19,608 nucleotides of DNA, from positions 1 to 19,608 of the forward strand of contig JAFSZW010000430.1 of NCBI GenBank assembly GCA_017458865.1. Direction: 5' to 3'. This document shows positions 7,684 through 15,981 of the stretch, piece after piece. Origin of the DNA: Clostridia bacterium. GTDB taxonomy: Bacteria > Bacillota > Clostridia > Christensenellales > Aristaeellaceae. A program made the position numbers and the translations under genes. Numbering within the stretch: position 1 is the first letter of the stretch; each line of letters starts with the position of its first letter. The notes below the pieces were generated by a model. That model was not told where the DNA came from and ran no database searches. It worked only from the letters and a program-made list of their open reading frames with translations.

Positions 7684-9985
7684 GTTTCTGCCTCCCCTCG
7701 GCCAGAGCCGCCCCGATCATTGAACCGTCCAGGAGCGACCGTATCTGTGGGCTGTTGAATCTGCTGTCCACCAGCAGCAGTGAACCGGTATCCGTTTCCG
7801 TGCGGATCAGGCGGCCCGCCGCCTGAATCACCCGGATGATGCCGGGCAGTGTCATTGTGTAGAAAAAGCCGTCCTCACCGTGCTCCCGGTAATACGCCTG
7901 CATTGCGCGAATCCGGGCATCCATGACCGGCAGCCCGATAGACACCACCGCGACGTTCCGCAGCCGCTCACCCGGCAGGTCAATGCCCTCTGAAAAGGAG
8001 CCGCCGAGGACGCAAAGAAGCGCCGCATCCCCGCCATCTGTTTCTGAAAAGCGGTCTATCACGGCGGTCCGATCCGCCTCGCTCATCCCGCGTGTCTCGC
8101 AGAGGATCTCCTTGCCGCCGCAGTCAGCGGCCCGGATCGCCTCCACCACCATATCCATAAAGGCATATGATGGAAAAAACACCATGCTGTTTCCCGGATG
8201 TGTCCCAAGAAAATCGATAAGCGCCTCTGCCAGTTTCCCGGCATTCCCCGCCCTCGCCTGATACCTGACATCCAGCGGCAGGATGCGCGCACTGAGGGCA
8301 TCCGGGGAAAACGGCGACGGGAGCGTCAGCGTTATGTCCTCCGGCAGACTCCCAAGGAGCCGCATGGATGCGGGAATCGGTGTCAGTGTCGCCGAGAAAT
8401 AGATAACGCCTCTGGCATGCTTTGATACCACCAGGATTTCAGGCGCGGCATCCATGAGATGCAGCCCAATTTCAAACCGGTCGCCTGCCCCATCCACGAG
8501 AAATGCATACCGCTCATTAAAGCGCTCCGCGGTATACAGCCAGTCCATGGCAAGTCCCGCAGCATCCTGCAGCGCGCCCAGCCGCCTCGTAATGAGCGCC
8601 GGGGCCGCCGTTTCAAGCACGCTCTGCATGGCATGGCTGACCGCGTCCCAGGGATGGGCATTGTTATTGTCCTCAACGCCGTCCGCCTGCGGCACGTCCC
8701 GAATCTGCCGGATGGCGTCTATGACCCCGGTCAGGGCCAGGTATACCGCGCTTTTGCGGCCCAATTCCCTGCCTATGTCCCGCCTCAGCGACTTGACATC
8801 CTCAAGGCTTATCTGAACTGAATAGTCATCCTTTACGCGCTCGCAGAGGCGATGGGCCTCATCCACCAGAAGGGCCGTCCCGCCGCGGCGGTTCAGGAGC
8901 GCGTCTATGCGTACAACGGGATCATATGCGTAATTGTAATCGCAGATAACAAGATCTGCCCGCTTTGCCATCTCCAGGGACAGTTCAAAAGGACACAGCG
9001 AATGTGTCTCTGCCAGGGCAGCTATGCCGTCTGTATCCCAGATGCGCCCGGCATCCGCCTCAATGAGCGCATCCTCAAGCCGGGTATAGAATCCCTTTGC
9101 CCGCGGACAGTTGTCCGGTCTGCAGTCCTGCTGTTCAAACGGGCACGCTTTCGCCTTGGCCATGATCTCGACCGCGTAAAGCGACACCCCGGCCTGAACC
9201 AGCTGAGCCGCCGCCTGTGCAGCAGCGCGCCTGCCGGTCCCGCGGGCGCTCAGGAACAGAATCCCGGCACACTTTCCCTGCTGGAGCGCGTGCACTGCAG
9301 GATAAAGCGCCGCCATGGTCTTGCCCGTGCCGGTCGGTGCCTGCGCAAACAGGCGTTTCCTGTCACGAATCGCCGCATACACGGCTGTAGAAAAGGTCTT
9401 CTGCCCGGCCCGGTAGGTCGGGAAAGGAAACCTCAGCGTTTCAATGGACAGATTGCGTGCTGATTCACGCCGGACTGTCCGCAGTGCCTGCTCCGCTGCC
9501 GGTGCACAGAGTGCATCAAAACGCGCCCTGAGCGTTTCTGCCGTCCCATCCTCGGTATACTCGGCCAGGATCATGCCGTCCAGATTCACATAACGGACCA
9601 TGAGCCGCACACGCGTCAGGCCGCGTTCATTGCACAGCATGTGCCCGTACATTTCCGCCTGCGCCATATGTGCCGGATTCAGTTCACTCTCAGCTGTGCC
9701 GAGCTTGAGTTCCTCAATCACGGGAATGCCGTCCGACTCGAAAACTGCATCTGCCCGGCCAGTCACCCTCAGGATCAGGTCATCTGTTTCGTACTGCGCC
9801 TCAAGCGGCACCTCGGCCTCATATGCCGTTTCAGCGGTCCTGCCAGCTGCCTGGCGTGCCAGGTGTGCAGCCGTTCCCTCACGCATGCGCTCCATTATCC
9901 CCGCAGCAGGCAGGAGATCCGGCTCAAACAGCGTTGTTTCCACCACGGCACGCACGCTCTGCCGGACAACCGGCTTTACCTCCAT
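7670..9985 (-). CDS. XPD/DinG-type ATP-dependent DNA helicase with N-terminal PD-(D/E)XK nuclease domain
   Basis: This is a 771-residue superfamily 2 helicase for DNA repair or recombination. Residues 1-150 match a RecB/Cas4-like nuclease: H41, D79 (GRAD), E92-x-K94 (EELK) and Q109-xxx-Y113. The helicase follows with Walker A APTGTGKT (K222), four cysteines that fit the XPD iron-sulfur cluster (C281, C288, C293, C331), a DEAH box (375-378) and motif VI QAAGRLIR (721-728). Both nuclease and helicase residues appear intact. The architecture occurs in other Bacillota helicases. ATG 9985 overlaps the preceding membrane-protein gene by ten bases and has only a distant AGG eleven bases upstream, so coupled translation is likely. 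Confidence 0.95.
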   Translation of the reverse strand: MEVKPVVRQSVRAVVETTLFEPDLLPAAGIMERMREGTAAHLARQAAGRTAETAYEAEVPLEAQYETDDLILRVTGRADAVFESDGIPVIEELKLGTAESELNPAHMAQAEMYGHMLCNERGLTRVRLMVRYVNLDGMILAEYTEDGTAETLRARFDALCAPAAEQALRTVRRESARNLSIETLRFPFPTYRAGQKTFSTAVYAAIRDRKRLFAQAPTGTGKTMAALYPAVHALQQGKCAGILFLSARGTGRRAAAQAAAQLVQAGVSLYAVEIMAKAKACPFEQQDCRPDNCPRAKGFYTRLEDALIEADAGRIWDTDGIAALAETHSLCPFELSLEMAKRADLVICDYNYAYDPVVRIDALLNRRGGTALLVDEAHRLCERVKDDYSVQISLEDVKSLRRDIGRELGRKSAVYLALTGVIDAIRQIRDVPQADGVEDNNNAHPWDAVSHAMQSVLETAAPALITRRLGALQDAAGLAMDWLYTAERFNERYAFLVDGAGDRFEIGLHLMDAAPEILVVSKHARGVIYFSATLTPIPASMRLLGSLPEDITLTLPSPFSPDALSARILPLDVRYQARAGNAGKLAEALIDFLGTHPGNSMVFFPSYAFMDMVVEAIRAADCGGKEILCETRGMSEADRTAVIDRFSETDGGDAALLCVLGGSFSEGIDLPGERLRNVAVVSIGLPVMDARIRAMQAYYREHGEDGFFYTMTLPGIIRVIQAAGRLIRTETDTGSLLLVDSRFNSPQIRSLLDGSMIGAALAEGRQKLDDE

Positions 9986-12264
9986 CTGCAGCGCCGCCTC
10001 ATGAGGATCAGCAGGCAGATGATGGACAGAAGGCTCACGCCCTCACAGACGCGCCACAAAAGCGGCTCCGTATACCGGATCATGATGCCCGTCTTTTCAC
10101 CCGTCGAAGGATAGGCAATGCGAAGCACATTGTTCGTCCCGCGGTCCACAGAATACCGGATGCCGTCCGGTCCAACGGCCTCATACCCCGGATAATAGAG
10201 AAGCGGTGCCTCTATCAGGTAATTGCCGGGCTCAATTTCAAGCTGGAAAGTCAGCGTCGTTCCGTGCTTCCTGTAGTCCGAAATGGTATTCGGCACAAGG
10301 CCGCGTACCTGCAGGCAGCCTGTTTCAAGTGCTTCCTTTTCGGTATATGGATACAGATACTCAAACTGATCCTGCCTGGTATGGCTCACGTCATCCGTGC
10401 CCAGCACAGGGCCCGGCTCCACGACATGCTGCATGACATACCCGCCGGAAATCATGGAAAGGACCAGCATAAGCGCCATGCCGACATGCCGGTAACGCGG
10501 CATACAGTACCCCCATGCGCCGGCAAGTGCCAGAAATGGCGAGGCAACACCGACAAAGCGCCATGGGAACTGAATCTGACTGAACAGAAGGGCCGTCTGC
10601 CGTGCACGGCAGAGTTTCTCCCACGGGAACAGTTTTGTCGCAAAGAACAGCGCAATGCATCCAAAGAACAGCATGATGCCCATGAACCGGCGGCTGCTCC
10701 CGGAATCGCTTTCCGTCTTTTCCTTAAGCCCGGCGGCAGTAAGGCGCATAAGGGCCAGAGCGCCGCCCAGCATGAGTGCAAAGCCGGGCACAACGCCGAT
10801 TGAATACGAGAAATCCTCGAGAACCTGTTCACTGGCGCCCGTGCCGCCGGCAAAGCCGACCAGGAGACCGCCGAGATCCAGCGCGTGCAGCCAGGAATCA
10901 AAGCCGACATACGTCGAAATGCCGTCACGGGAATAATCCAGCATGGGCACGATAAACCACAGGCCTGAGAGCACCGTCAGGGCCGCAGCCAGCAGTCCGC
11001 TCAGAATCCGCCGCTTTTCCCGGATAAGGCGCGGCAGGCACAGAATCACCGCCAGCGCGCAGAAAAACGCGCTGAACAGCGTGCTGAGCAGATGGCTCAT
11101 GAAGATGCCCAGCATGGCAGCAGTCAGCAGCGGCCATTTCCGATCATCGCCTGTCAGGAGCTCGACCATTGCGACGATGAGCACCGGGAAAAAGACCATG
11201 GCCAGCGATTCACCGAACGTTGCCCGGGTGTACAGATTCACCAGCCTGTACGGGTTCACCGTATACAGCAGAGCAAAACCTGCCGCCAGACCCCGGTCAC
11301 GTGTCAGGCGCCTGCCGGCAAAATATGCGAAAACCGCCGTCAGCAGGTTAACGAGTCCCAGGAAAAGCTGCGCGCAGACGCTGAGCGAAACGCCCATGTT
11401 CCGCATAATGGCCGGGAGATACAGGAACAGCTCCGGATAGAACTCAGACGCTGCATACCCATATCCCAGCAGTGTCGAGGCATGGATCCGGACCGGGAAC
11501 TGTCCGCAGCGCAATCCCGCTGCAATGCCCTCAATCCGGTTCAGATGGAACAGGAGGTCATGGCCCGCGTAAAGACCGGACCAAAGCAGCGGCATGCTGG
11601 CAAAGCCGGCAATGCAGAGAACCGCCAGCGCATCACGCCTGGCACGCATTCCGGCCACGCCCCGGATTTCAAAGATCCGGAGCAGCACCGTTCCAATGAT
11701 GCCGATCAGGAAAAAGACCGCCGCGGCATCCATGGACAGGAATCCATGCAAGCGCCGCACTGTAATGGACCTGACAGCGCTGCGTCCCTGATCAAAGGCG
11801 ACAAACAGGCCAAACGTGGTATCCGTCAGGGTAAAGCGCTGCCGGATCTCCCCGTGCTCATCCGTCACACCGGCGAAATCCCCGTCCTCAATAAACGACT
11901 GACATTCGGCACTGACCATGCCGCCTGCAAGCGCCGTTCCCGCTTTCGCGGTAACCGTCACCTCATACGCTCCCCACGGCAGGTTGAGACCGCCCGCCGG
12001 GTCCTCGCATGGCATATACTCGGACCAGACAATGCCCGTCTCCGTCGTGCCCCAGATGCCGGCATCCCGCCGCTGGCCCGCGCGCACCTTTTCCGTATCC
12101 ATGATCTGGTCTGCGCGCTTGAACCTGTAGTTGGCCGTCCAGCGTGTCTGCGAAATCAGGGACAGATACTTTCCCTCAAGTGTCCAGACCTGCCGATCCG
12201 GCAGAGAATACAGGCACGTCAGAACCACCAGGATCCCCCAAAGCAGGATACATTTCTTTATCAT
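9976..12264 (-). CDS. Polytopic membrane protein, PTPS-related/GT-C-like
   Basis: The 762-residue protein has an N-terminal membrane segment (2-20), a likely external beta-rich region (25-175), then about ten or more membrane helices from 182 onward, and a second external beta-rich region before a last C-terminal helix. The segment 234-259 (GHDLLFHLNRIEG, then GQFPVRI) is the signature of the '6-pyruvoyl-tetrahydropterin synthase-related' membrane family. That family is thought to include GT-C type lipid-linked sugar transferases; it is not a pterin enzyme. The acidic pair near D236 may be catalytic, by analogy. I chose ATG 12264 because the promoter at 12370-12398 places the transcript start near 12363, too close to an in-frame GTG at 12357. 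It heads the seven-gene run. Confidence 0.8.
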   Translation of the reverse strand: MIKKCILLWGILVVLTCLYSLPDRQVWTLEGKYLSLISQTRWTANYRFKRADQIMDTEKVRAGQRRDAGIWGTTETGIVWSEYMPCEDPAGGLNLPWGAYEVTVTAKAGTALAGGMVSAECQSFIEDGDFAGVTDEHGEIRQRFTLTDTTFGLFVAFDQGRSAVRSITVRRLHGFLSMDAAAVFFLIGIIGTVLLRIFEIRGVAGMRARRDALAVLCIAGFASMPLLWSGLYAGHDLLFHLNRIEGIAAGLRCGQFPVRIHASTLLGYGYAASEFYPELFLYLPAIMRNMGVSLSVCAQLFLGLVNLLTAVFAYFAGRRLTRDRGLAAGFALLYTVNPYRLVNLYTRATFGESLAMVFFPVLIVAMVELLTGDDRKWPLLTAAMLGIFMSHLLSTLFSAFFCALAVILCLPRLIREKRRILSGLLAAALTVLSGLWFIVPMLDYSRDGISTYVGFDSWLHALDLGGLLVGFAGGTGASEQVLEDFSYSIGVVPGFALMLGGALALMRLTAAGLKEKTESDSGSSRRFMGIMLFFGCIALFFATKLFPWEKLCRARQTALLFSQIQFPWRFVGVASPFLALAGAWGYCMPRYRHVGMALMLVLSMISGGYVMQHVVEPGPVLGTDDVSHTRQDQFEYLYPYTEKEALETGCLQVRGLVPNTISDYRKHGTTLTFQLEIEPGNYLIEAPLLYYPGYEAVGPDGIRYSVDRGTNNVLRIAYPSTGEKTGIMIRYTEPLLWRVCEGVSLLSIICLLILMRRRCRWR

Positions 12265-12304
12265 CTGCCAAACCCCGTTCCGGTGTTTATCCAACTCGGT
12301 GCAG

Positions 12305-12324
12305 GAAGGCACAATCTTGCCTTC
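12305..12324 (-). promoter_or_regulatory. Leader hairpin upstream of the seven-gene operon
   Basis: In the roughly 100-base leader, GAAGGCA (12305-12311) pairs perfectly with TGCCTTC (12318-12324) around a 6-base loop. It lies about 40 bases before the start codon, without a T-tract. It may stabilise the mRNA or bind a regulator; no known riboswitch fold is apparent. Confidence 0.3.
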
Positions 12325-12369
12325 ATTTCGCTTTACTGCACAAAGATGATTTCTCACAAAGTCTGCACG

Positions 12370-12398
12370 ATTATACTCGAAATCCCGCGGATTCGCAA
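12370..12398 (-). promoter_or_regulatory. Sigma-A promoter of the seven-gene operon
   Basis: On the minus strand the -35 TTGCGA (12398-12393) and a perfect -10 TATAAT (12375-12370) are separated by 17 bases. Transcription would start near 12363, giving a leader of about 100 bases before ATG 12264. Confidence 0.7.
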
Positions 12399-12475
12399 CC
12401 TTATGCCCGGATGCATTCCAGGTCTTTTGGGCGGATTCTGAGGCACCGTTTGCGGTGAATCATCCCAAGCAGGAA

Positions 12476-12506
12476 TGCCCGGAACAGGCCAGACCTGTTC
12501 CGGGCA
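12476..12506 (-). terminator. Hairpin terminator after the GH120 xylosidase gene
   Basis: A perfect 13-bp GC-rich stem, TGCCCGGAACAGG (12476-12488) and CCTGTTCCGGGCA (12494-12506), closes a 5-base loop. It begins 14 bases after the xylosidase stop. Only a short TTCCT follows on the minus strand, so termination may be partial. The next promoter lies about 80 bases further on. Confidence 0.65.
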
Positions 12507-12520
12507 GAAACGTGCGGGTA

Positions 12521-14509
12521 TCACCAGAGCGCGGACGTCGCGGCCGCCGCATTCGCAAACGGACCGGGGATGGTGGAAACACCGCGATGGTTTCCAAAGT
12601 AATCCCTGTTGAAGATGATGTCGGACCCATCCGGATTCTCAAAACGCTCCTCCGGCTCGAATGCCTTGCCGAGCAGATCGCTGTTCATGATGCCGTCCTC
12701 AAACGATCCGAGGTAATTGAACAGATCCGTTTTGAGGTAGAACTTCCCGTCCCGATTTTCAAAGCCGACACAGACCGCATCCGAGGGCGCAAGGTAATGC
12801 GTCTCATGTTTGCAGATCGTCGCGCCGTTGAAATAGGCATTGCCGTTGATCCAGACCGGAAGATGCCCGAAGTGATACTGAGCAAGCTCACGCATATTCG
12901 GGAGCTGATCCATCTGGAAATGCGAGATCCACTCCTCATACGTGGGGAAGATGTCAAACGGCGCAGTTCCGACCACCTGATAATCCGAGTCCGTCGGCAT
13001 CTTTTCAGGCGCCGTTACCGGCTGATTCTGGATGAAGATGTTGTTGTAGATCCGGTCATCTCCATGGAGGATCGTCATGAATCCGGCGACCTCTGTCCTG
13101 TGGCGGATATGATACGGCGTGTAGCGCGGCTCACGCTGACCGTTGACGATGCTGTCAACGCCGGAGTTGATGAGGCTGAAAGAACCGGCCATCAGGTTAT
13201 GCACGCAGGCAATGCCCTGGCTTGGAATGGTCACGGAAACCCGGGAAAGGAGCACATTGTTGTCGATCAGTGTCGGTCCATGTCCGACTTCAATGAACAC
13301 GTCCGTCGAGAACATTGAGCCCTCTGCATGCTCAGCACCTGCCGGCGGCTGGTTGTCGTGCATGAAGTTGCCCGTAATCCGCGCGCCCTGGGCCTGCCAG
13401 TCACACCAGACGCCCATAATGCAGTTGTGGATGTGGTTGCGGCGGATCGTCACATCAATGGCTGCGTGCAGCTTGATTCCGGCCGTCTCAGCGCCGCCAA
13501 GCTGCTGAGAGTTGCAGATGTCGTGAATATGGCAGTCCTCAATCACAGAGAACACACCGCCCATCCGGCCGACAATGCCGGTCTGCTCGCAATGATGGAC
13601 ATTGCAGCGCCGGATGATGTGTCCCCCGACCTTCTCCTTGAGCCAGCCGTGGTACTGTCCGCGGCAGACCGCGTCACGCTCCATCTGCGTCGGGCTCTTC
13701 ACATGCTTCGTGAAGAAGTACATGTCATTTTCAGGATCCCGGTATTTGCCGAGGGAGATGCCGCAGCACTTGCTGTTGCTGATCTCACAGTCCTCAATGA
13801 TCCACCCGCGGCTCCAGTGCGGACCGATCATGCCATCCTGATAAGCCGCCGGCGGCGCCCAGGTCGTGGCTGCTTTCTGGATGTCGAATCCGCTCACCGT
13901 GATGTAGCCAATGCCCGTCTCCTCGGGCATGAAGCAGTTCCTGCGGACGCTGATTTCCACCTTTTCCTGGTTCGGATCCTTGCCGCGGAAATTGGCATAC
14001 AGCACCGTCTTCCCGTCCGCCTGCTCCGTAAACCACTTGTATCGAGAGGCCTCAGGCGCCCAGGAACATGGATCTGCCTCGCCCCGTTCACATTCCTCCA
14101 GCGTGACGGTCTCATACATCATCTGATCGTTCAGAAAGACCGCACCCGTATGCCTGACCGGCGGCGCAAAATACCAGTCACCGCAGACCATGGTTGTATA
14201 CGGATTGTACGCACCAAACAGGCCGTTATCCACCTCATTGCGCCACAGATCGCCGCGCACATGCGTCCATCCGGTGAGCACCTCGGCGCCCGTAATCACG
14301 GCACCAAGCGGCTCAGCTGAGCGGTAGGTAATTCTCTCTGTCTCCGTGCCGGCATGTTTCGGGTTCACATATTCCCGATAAATGCCCGGTGCGACAACAA
14401 CCTCATCACCCGGCATGGCAATCTGCGCAGCGTCATTGATAAACCGGAACGGTCTTACCTGACTGCCGTCCCCATCGCGGGGTGCGGCCTGATTGACATA
14501 GTAGATCAT
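12521..14509 (-). CDS. GH120 beta-xylosidase (right-handed beta-helix)
   Basis: This protein should release xylose from the non-reducing ends of xylo-oligosaccharides with retention. The 662-residue sequence matches the GH120 family as I know it from Thermoanaerobacterium saccharolyticum XylC along its length. Conserved stretches include AGDEVVVAPGIYRE-like (MPGDEVVVAPGIYREYV), FRGKDPNQEKVEISVRRNCF, the WAPP region, GPHWSRGWIIED and AGIKLHAAIDV. The XylC nucleophile and acid/base correspond to D370 (VWCDWQAQG) and E407 (DVFIEVGHGP). There is no signal peptide, so it should act in the cytoplasm on imported oligosaccharides. About 14 extra residues (386-400) lie between the two catalytic residues compared with XylC. 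ATG 14509 has GGAGG six bases upstream. No xylose transporter or regulator is adjacent. Confidence 0.9.
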   Translation of the reverse strand: MIYYVNQAAPRDGDGSQVRPFRFINDAAQIAMPGDEVVVAPGIYREYVNPKHAGTETERITYRSAEPLGAVITGAEVLTGWTHVRGDLWRNEVDNGLFGAYNPYTTMVCGDWYFAPPVRHTGAVFLNDQMMYETVTLEECERGEADPCSWAPEASRYKWFTEQADGKTVLYANFRGKDPNQEKVEISVRRNCFMPEETGIGYITVSGFDIQKAATTWAPPAAYQDGMIGPHWSRGWIIEDCEISNSKCCGISLGKYRDPENDMYFFTKHVKSPTQMERDAVCRGQYHGWLKEKVGGHIIRRCNVHHCEQTGIVGRMGGVFSVIEDCHIHDICNSQQLGGAETAGIKLHAAIDVTIRRNHIHNCIMGVWCDWQAQGARITGNFMHDNQPPAGAEHAEGSMFSTDVFIEVGHGPTLIDNNVLLSRVSVTIPSQGIACVHNLMAGSFSLINSGVDSIVNGQREPRYTPYHIRHRTEVAGFMTILHGDDRIYNNIFIQNQPVTAPEKMPTDSDYQVVGTAPFDIFPTYEEWISHFQMDQLPNMRELAQYHFGHLPVWINGNAYFNGATICKHETHYLAPSDAVCVGFENRDGKFYLKTDLFNYLGSFEDGIMNSDLLGKAFEPEERFENPDGSDIIFNRDYFGNHRGVSTIPGPFANAAAATSALW

Positions 14510-14574
14510 CTTTTGCCTCCTCTTGACTGGCAATTCGTTCTGACAATCCCAAAAAACATGCGATGTCCTCTATC

Positions 14575-15852
14575 TTAACCTGCTTTGACCCGCTGCTTTG
14601 CATCCATTTGCAAAGCAAACACAGTCAGAAGCGGGAAAAGTGCAACCCACAAACTGCGATATACATAATATGCGTGAACCACTGCATGATTCGTCGTCAG
14701 GGTAATCCACACAACCGGGATAAGCGTCGGAATCAGCAGACAAAAGACTGCCGGCCTTATCCCGTTTTTGCTCACACCTCTCGCGAAACACAGCAGCTGT
14801 CCAGCCAGATACGCGCCCAGGACAATTCCATATACCGGCTTGTTCAGGATAATGCGCAGACAGACCCGGATGCCGTCAAATCGCGATACGAAAACGCCAT
14901 CCGCCTCCGTTGAGCTCCGCAGCAGGATCTGCTGGAATACCCCATAGACGACATAGGATCCATACAGGAGCCCGTTGATTCCCCACTTCAGTGCCCACAT
15001 GCCGGCATACCCTATCCCCCAGCAAAGCGCCGACAGGATGGCCGCTTTACACACGGCAAACAGACGCGCTTCCCGCTCAAGGACAAAGCACAGCCAGAAT
15101 GTCATGGGAATAATGAGCGTAATGACGGGAAATGTCAGCAGATCCATAAAGGATGTGACGATGCCCACCCCGCCCATGATCCAGAAATGGTTCTCCGGTT
15201 TTTCTGACCGCAGGACCAGTACGCCGGCAACGAGGGCGATCAGAACGCATGGAATATAGTTGGCACAGGTTCCCATGGCGGTTGGCATGAGGAGAAGAAA
15301 CGTCAGAATAAAGCCAGGAACCGCCTTCCGCGTGCTTTGTCTCTGATACGCCAGAATCACAATGGCCGCAAACAGCACCATCTCAAGCATGTAGCAGAGC
15401 ATCTTGACATTGCTGTAACTCATGATGCTCATGAGCAGTCTGAGCGGGAAAATATACCCGTGCCAGTAACGCGAATATGACTGCACTTTGTCGTCACTGA
15501 GCGCCATTTCGCCCGGCACATATGTGCAATATGCGCCCCACTCATCCGTGTCCTCCCGCACAGCCTGCTCTATCCTGAGTCCGCCGAACACCCTGTCAAG
15601 ATACGGTACATCCCCGGTAAAGCAGGCCGTTTTCAAAATCAGGACCGCTGTATAGTCATCCAGTCTGGCATTTTCAAACCCGCCGACAATCTGCTGCGAA
15701 GCGCCTGCATTCCAGATGGAATCAACCGCCTCTGCCGCATTCTGCCGGATTGCCTGATTGTCCACCAGAGGGGCCAGGAAATTGAGGAGAATACAGACTG
15801 CTGCAACGAACAGACATTTAATCACGCCCCTGCCAAGAACGCTCCTGTGCAT
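14575..15852 (-). CDS. Polytopic membrane protein of unknown function
   Basis: The 425-residue protein is not one I can name. It has an N-terminal membrane segment (10-30), a soluble, probably external, loop from about 32 to 130 ending in SYSRYWHGY, and some eight further hydrophobic helices. Near the C-terminus, NHAVVHAYYVYRSL (about 389-402) resembles a motif seen in some GT-C-like or DUF6056-type surface-sugar membrane proteins; that link is inference only. ATG 15852 is preceded by AAGGAA. It lies 129 bases downstream of the UDP-sugar dehydrogenase gene and 65 bases upstream of the xylosidase start. The neighbourhood suggests envelope polysaccharide or lipid-linked sugar work. No promoter is evident just upstream, so it is probably cotranscribed with the dehydrogenase. 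Confidence 0.75.
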   Translation of the reverse strand: MHRSVLGRGVIKCLFVAAVCILLNFLAPLVDNQAIRQNAAEAVDSIWNAGASQQIVGGFENARLDDYTAVLILKTACFTGDVPYLDRVFGGLRIEQAVREDTDEWGAYCTYVPGEMALSDDKVQSYSRYWHGYIFPLRLLMSIMSYSNVKMLCYMLEMVLFAAIVILAYQRQSTRKAVPGFILTFLLLMPTAMGTCANYIPCVLIALVAGVLVLRSEKPENHFWIMGGVGIVTSFMDLLTFPVITLIIPMTFWLCFVLEREARLFAVCKAAILSALCWGIGYAGMWALKWGINGLLYGSYVVYGVFQQILLRSSTEADGVFVSRFDGIRVCLRIILNKPVYGIVLGAYLAGQLLCFARGVSKNGIRPAVFCLLIPTLIPVVWITLTTNHAVVHAYYVYRSLWVALFPLLTVFALQMDAKQRVKAG

Positions 15853-15981
15853 GTCTCATTCCTTCTTTCGTTTTCTGTTTGCTGAAAGACGCTGCCGTTC
15901 ATGTGCAGCAGCAGCGCCCGGACAGGGTACAGCCAGGTATTCCGTTCCCGGATTTCATAGACAGTCCGGCCGATATCAGCA

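Noticed and set aside
11092..12441. Long plus-strand open frame (449 codons) opposite the PTPS-related membrane protein gene
   Set aside because: The translation is rich in Arg, His, Gln and Pro with no domain; it mirrors the codon pattern of the minus-strand gene. The similar frames at 3619-4506, 9823-10803, 13328-14320, 16066-17103 and 17781-18869 were rejected for the same reason.
14530..14574. Terminator after the 425-aa membrane protein gene (ACAT-CGC-ATGT followed by T6)
   Set aside because: A 4-bp AT-rich stem is too weak to count as an intrinsic terminator, despite the good T-tract.
15853..15981. Minus-strand open frame of about 60 codons bridging the UDP-sugar dehydrogenase and the 425-aa membrane protein
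   Set aside because: It has no ribosome binding site or good start codon and no recognisable motif. Otherwise this 129-base gap holds only a weak 6-bp stem (CGCTGC/GCAGCG) with a large loop.
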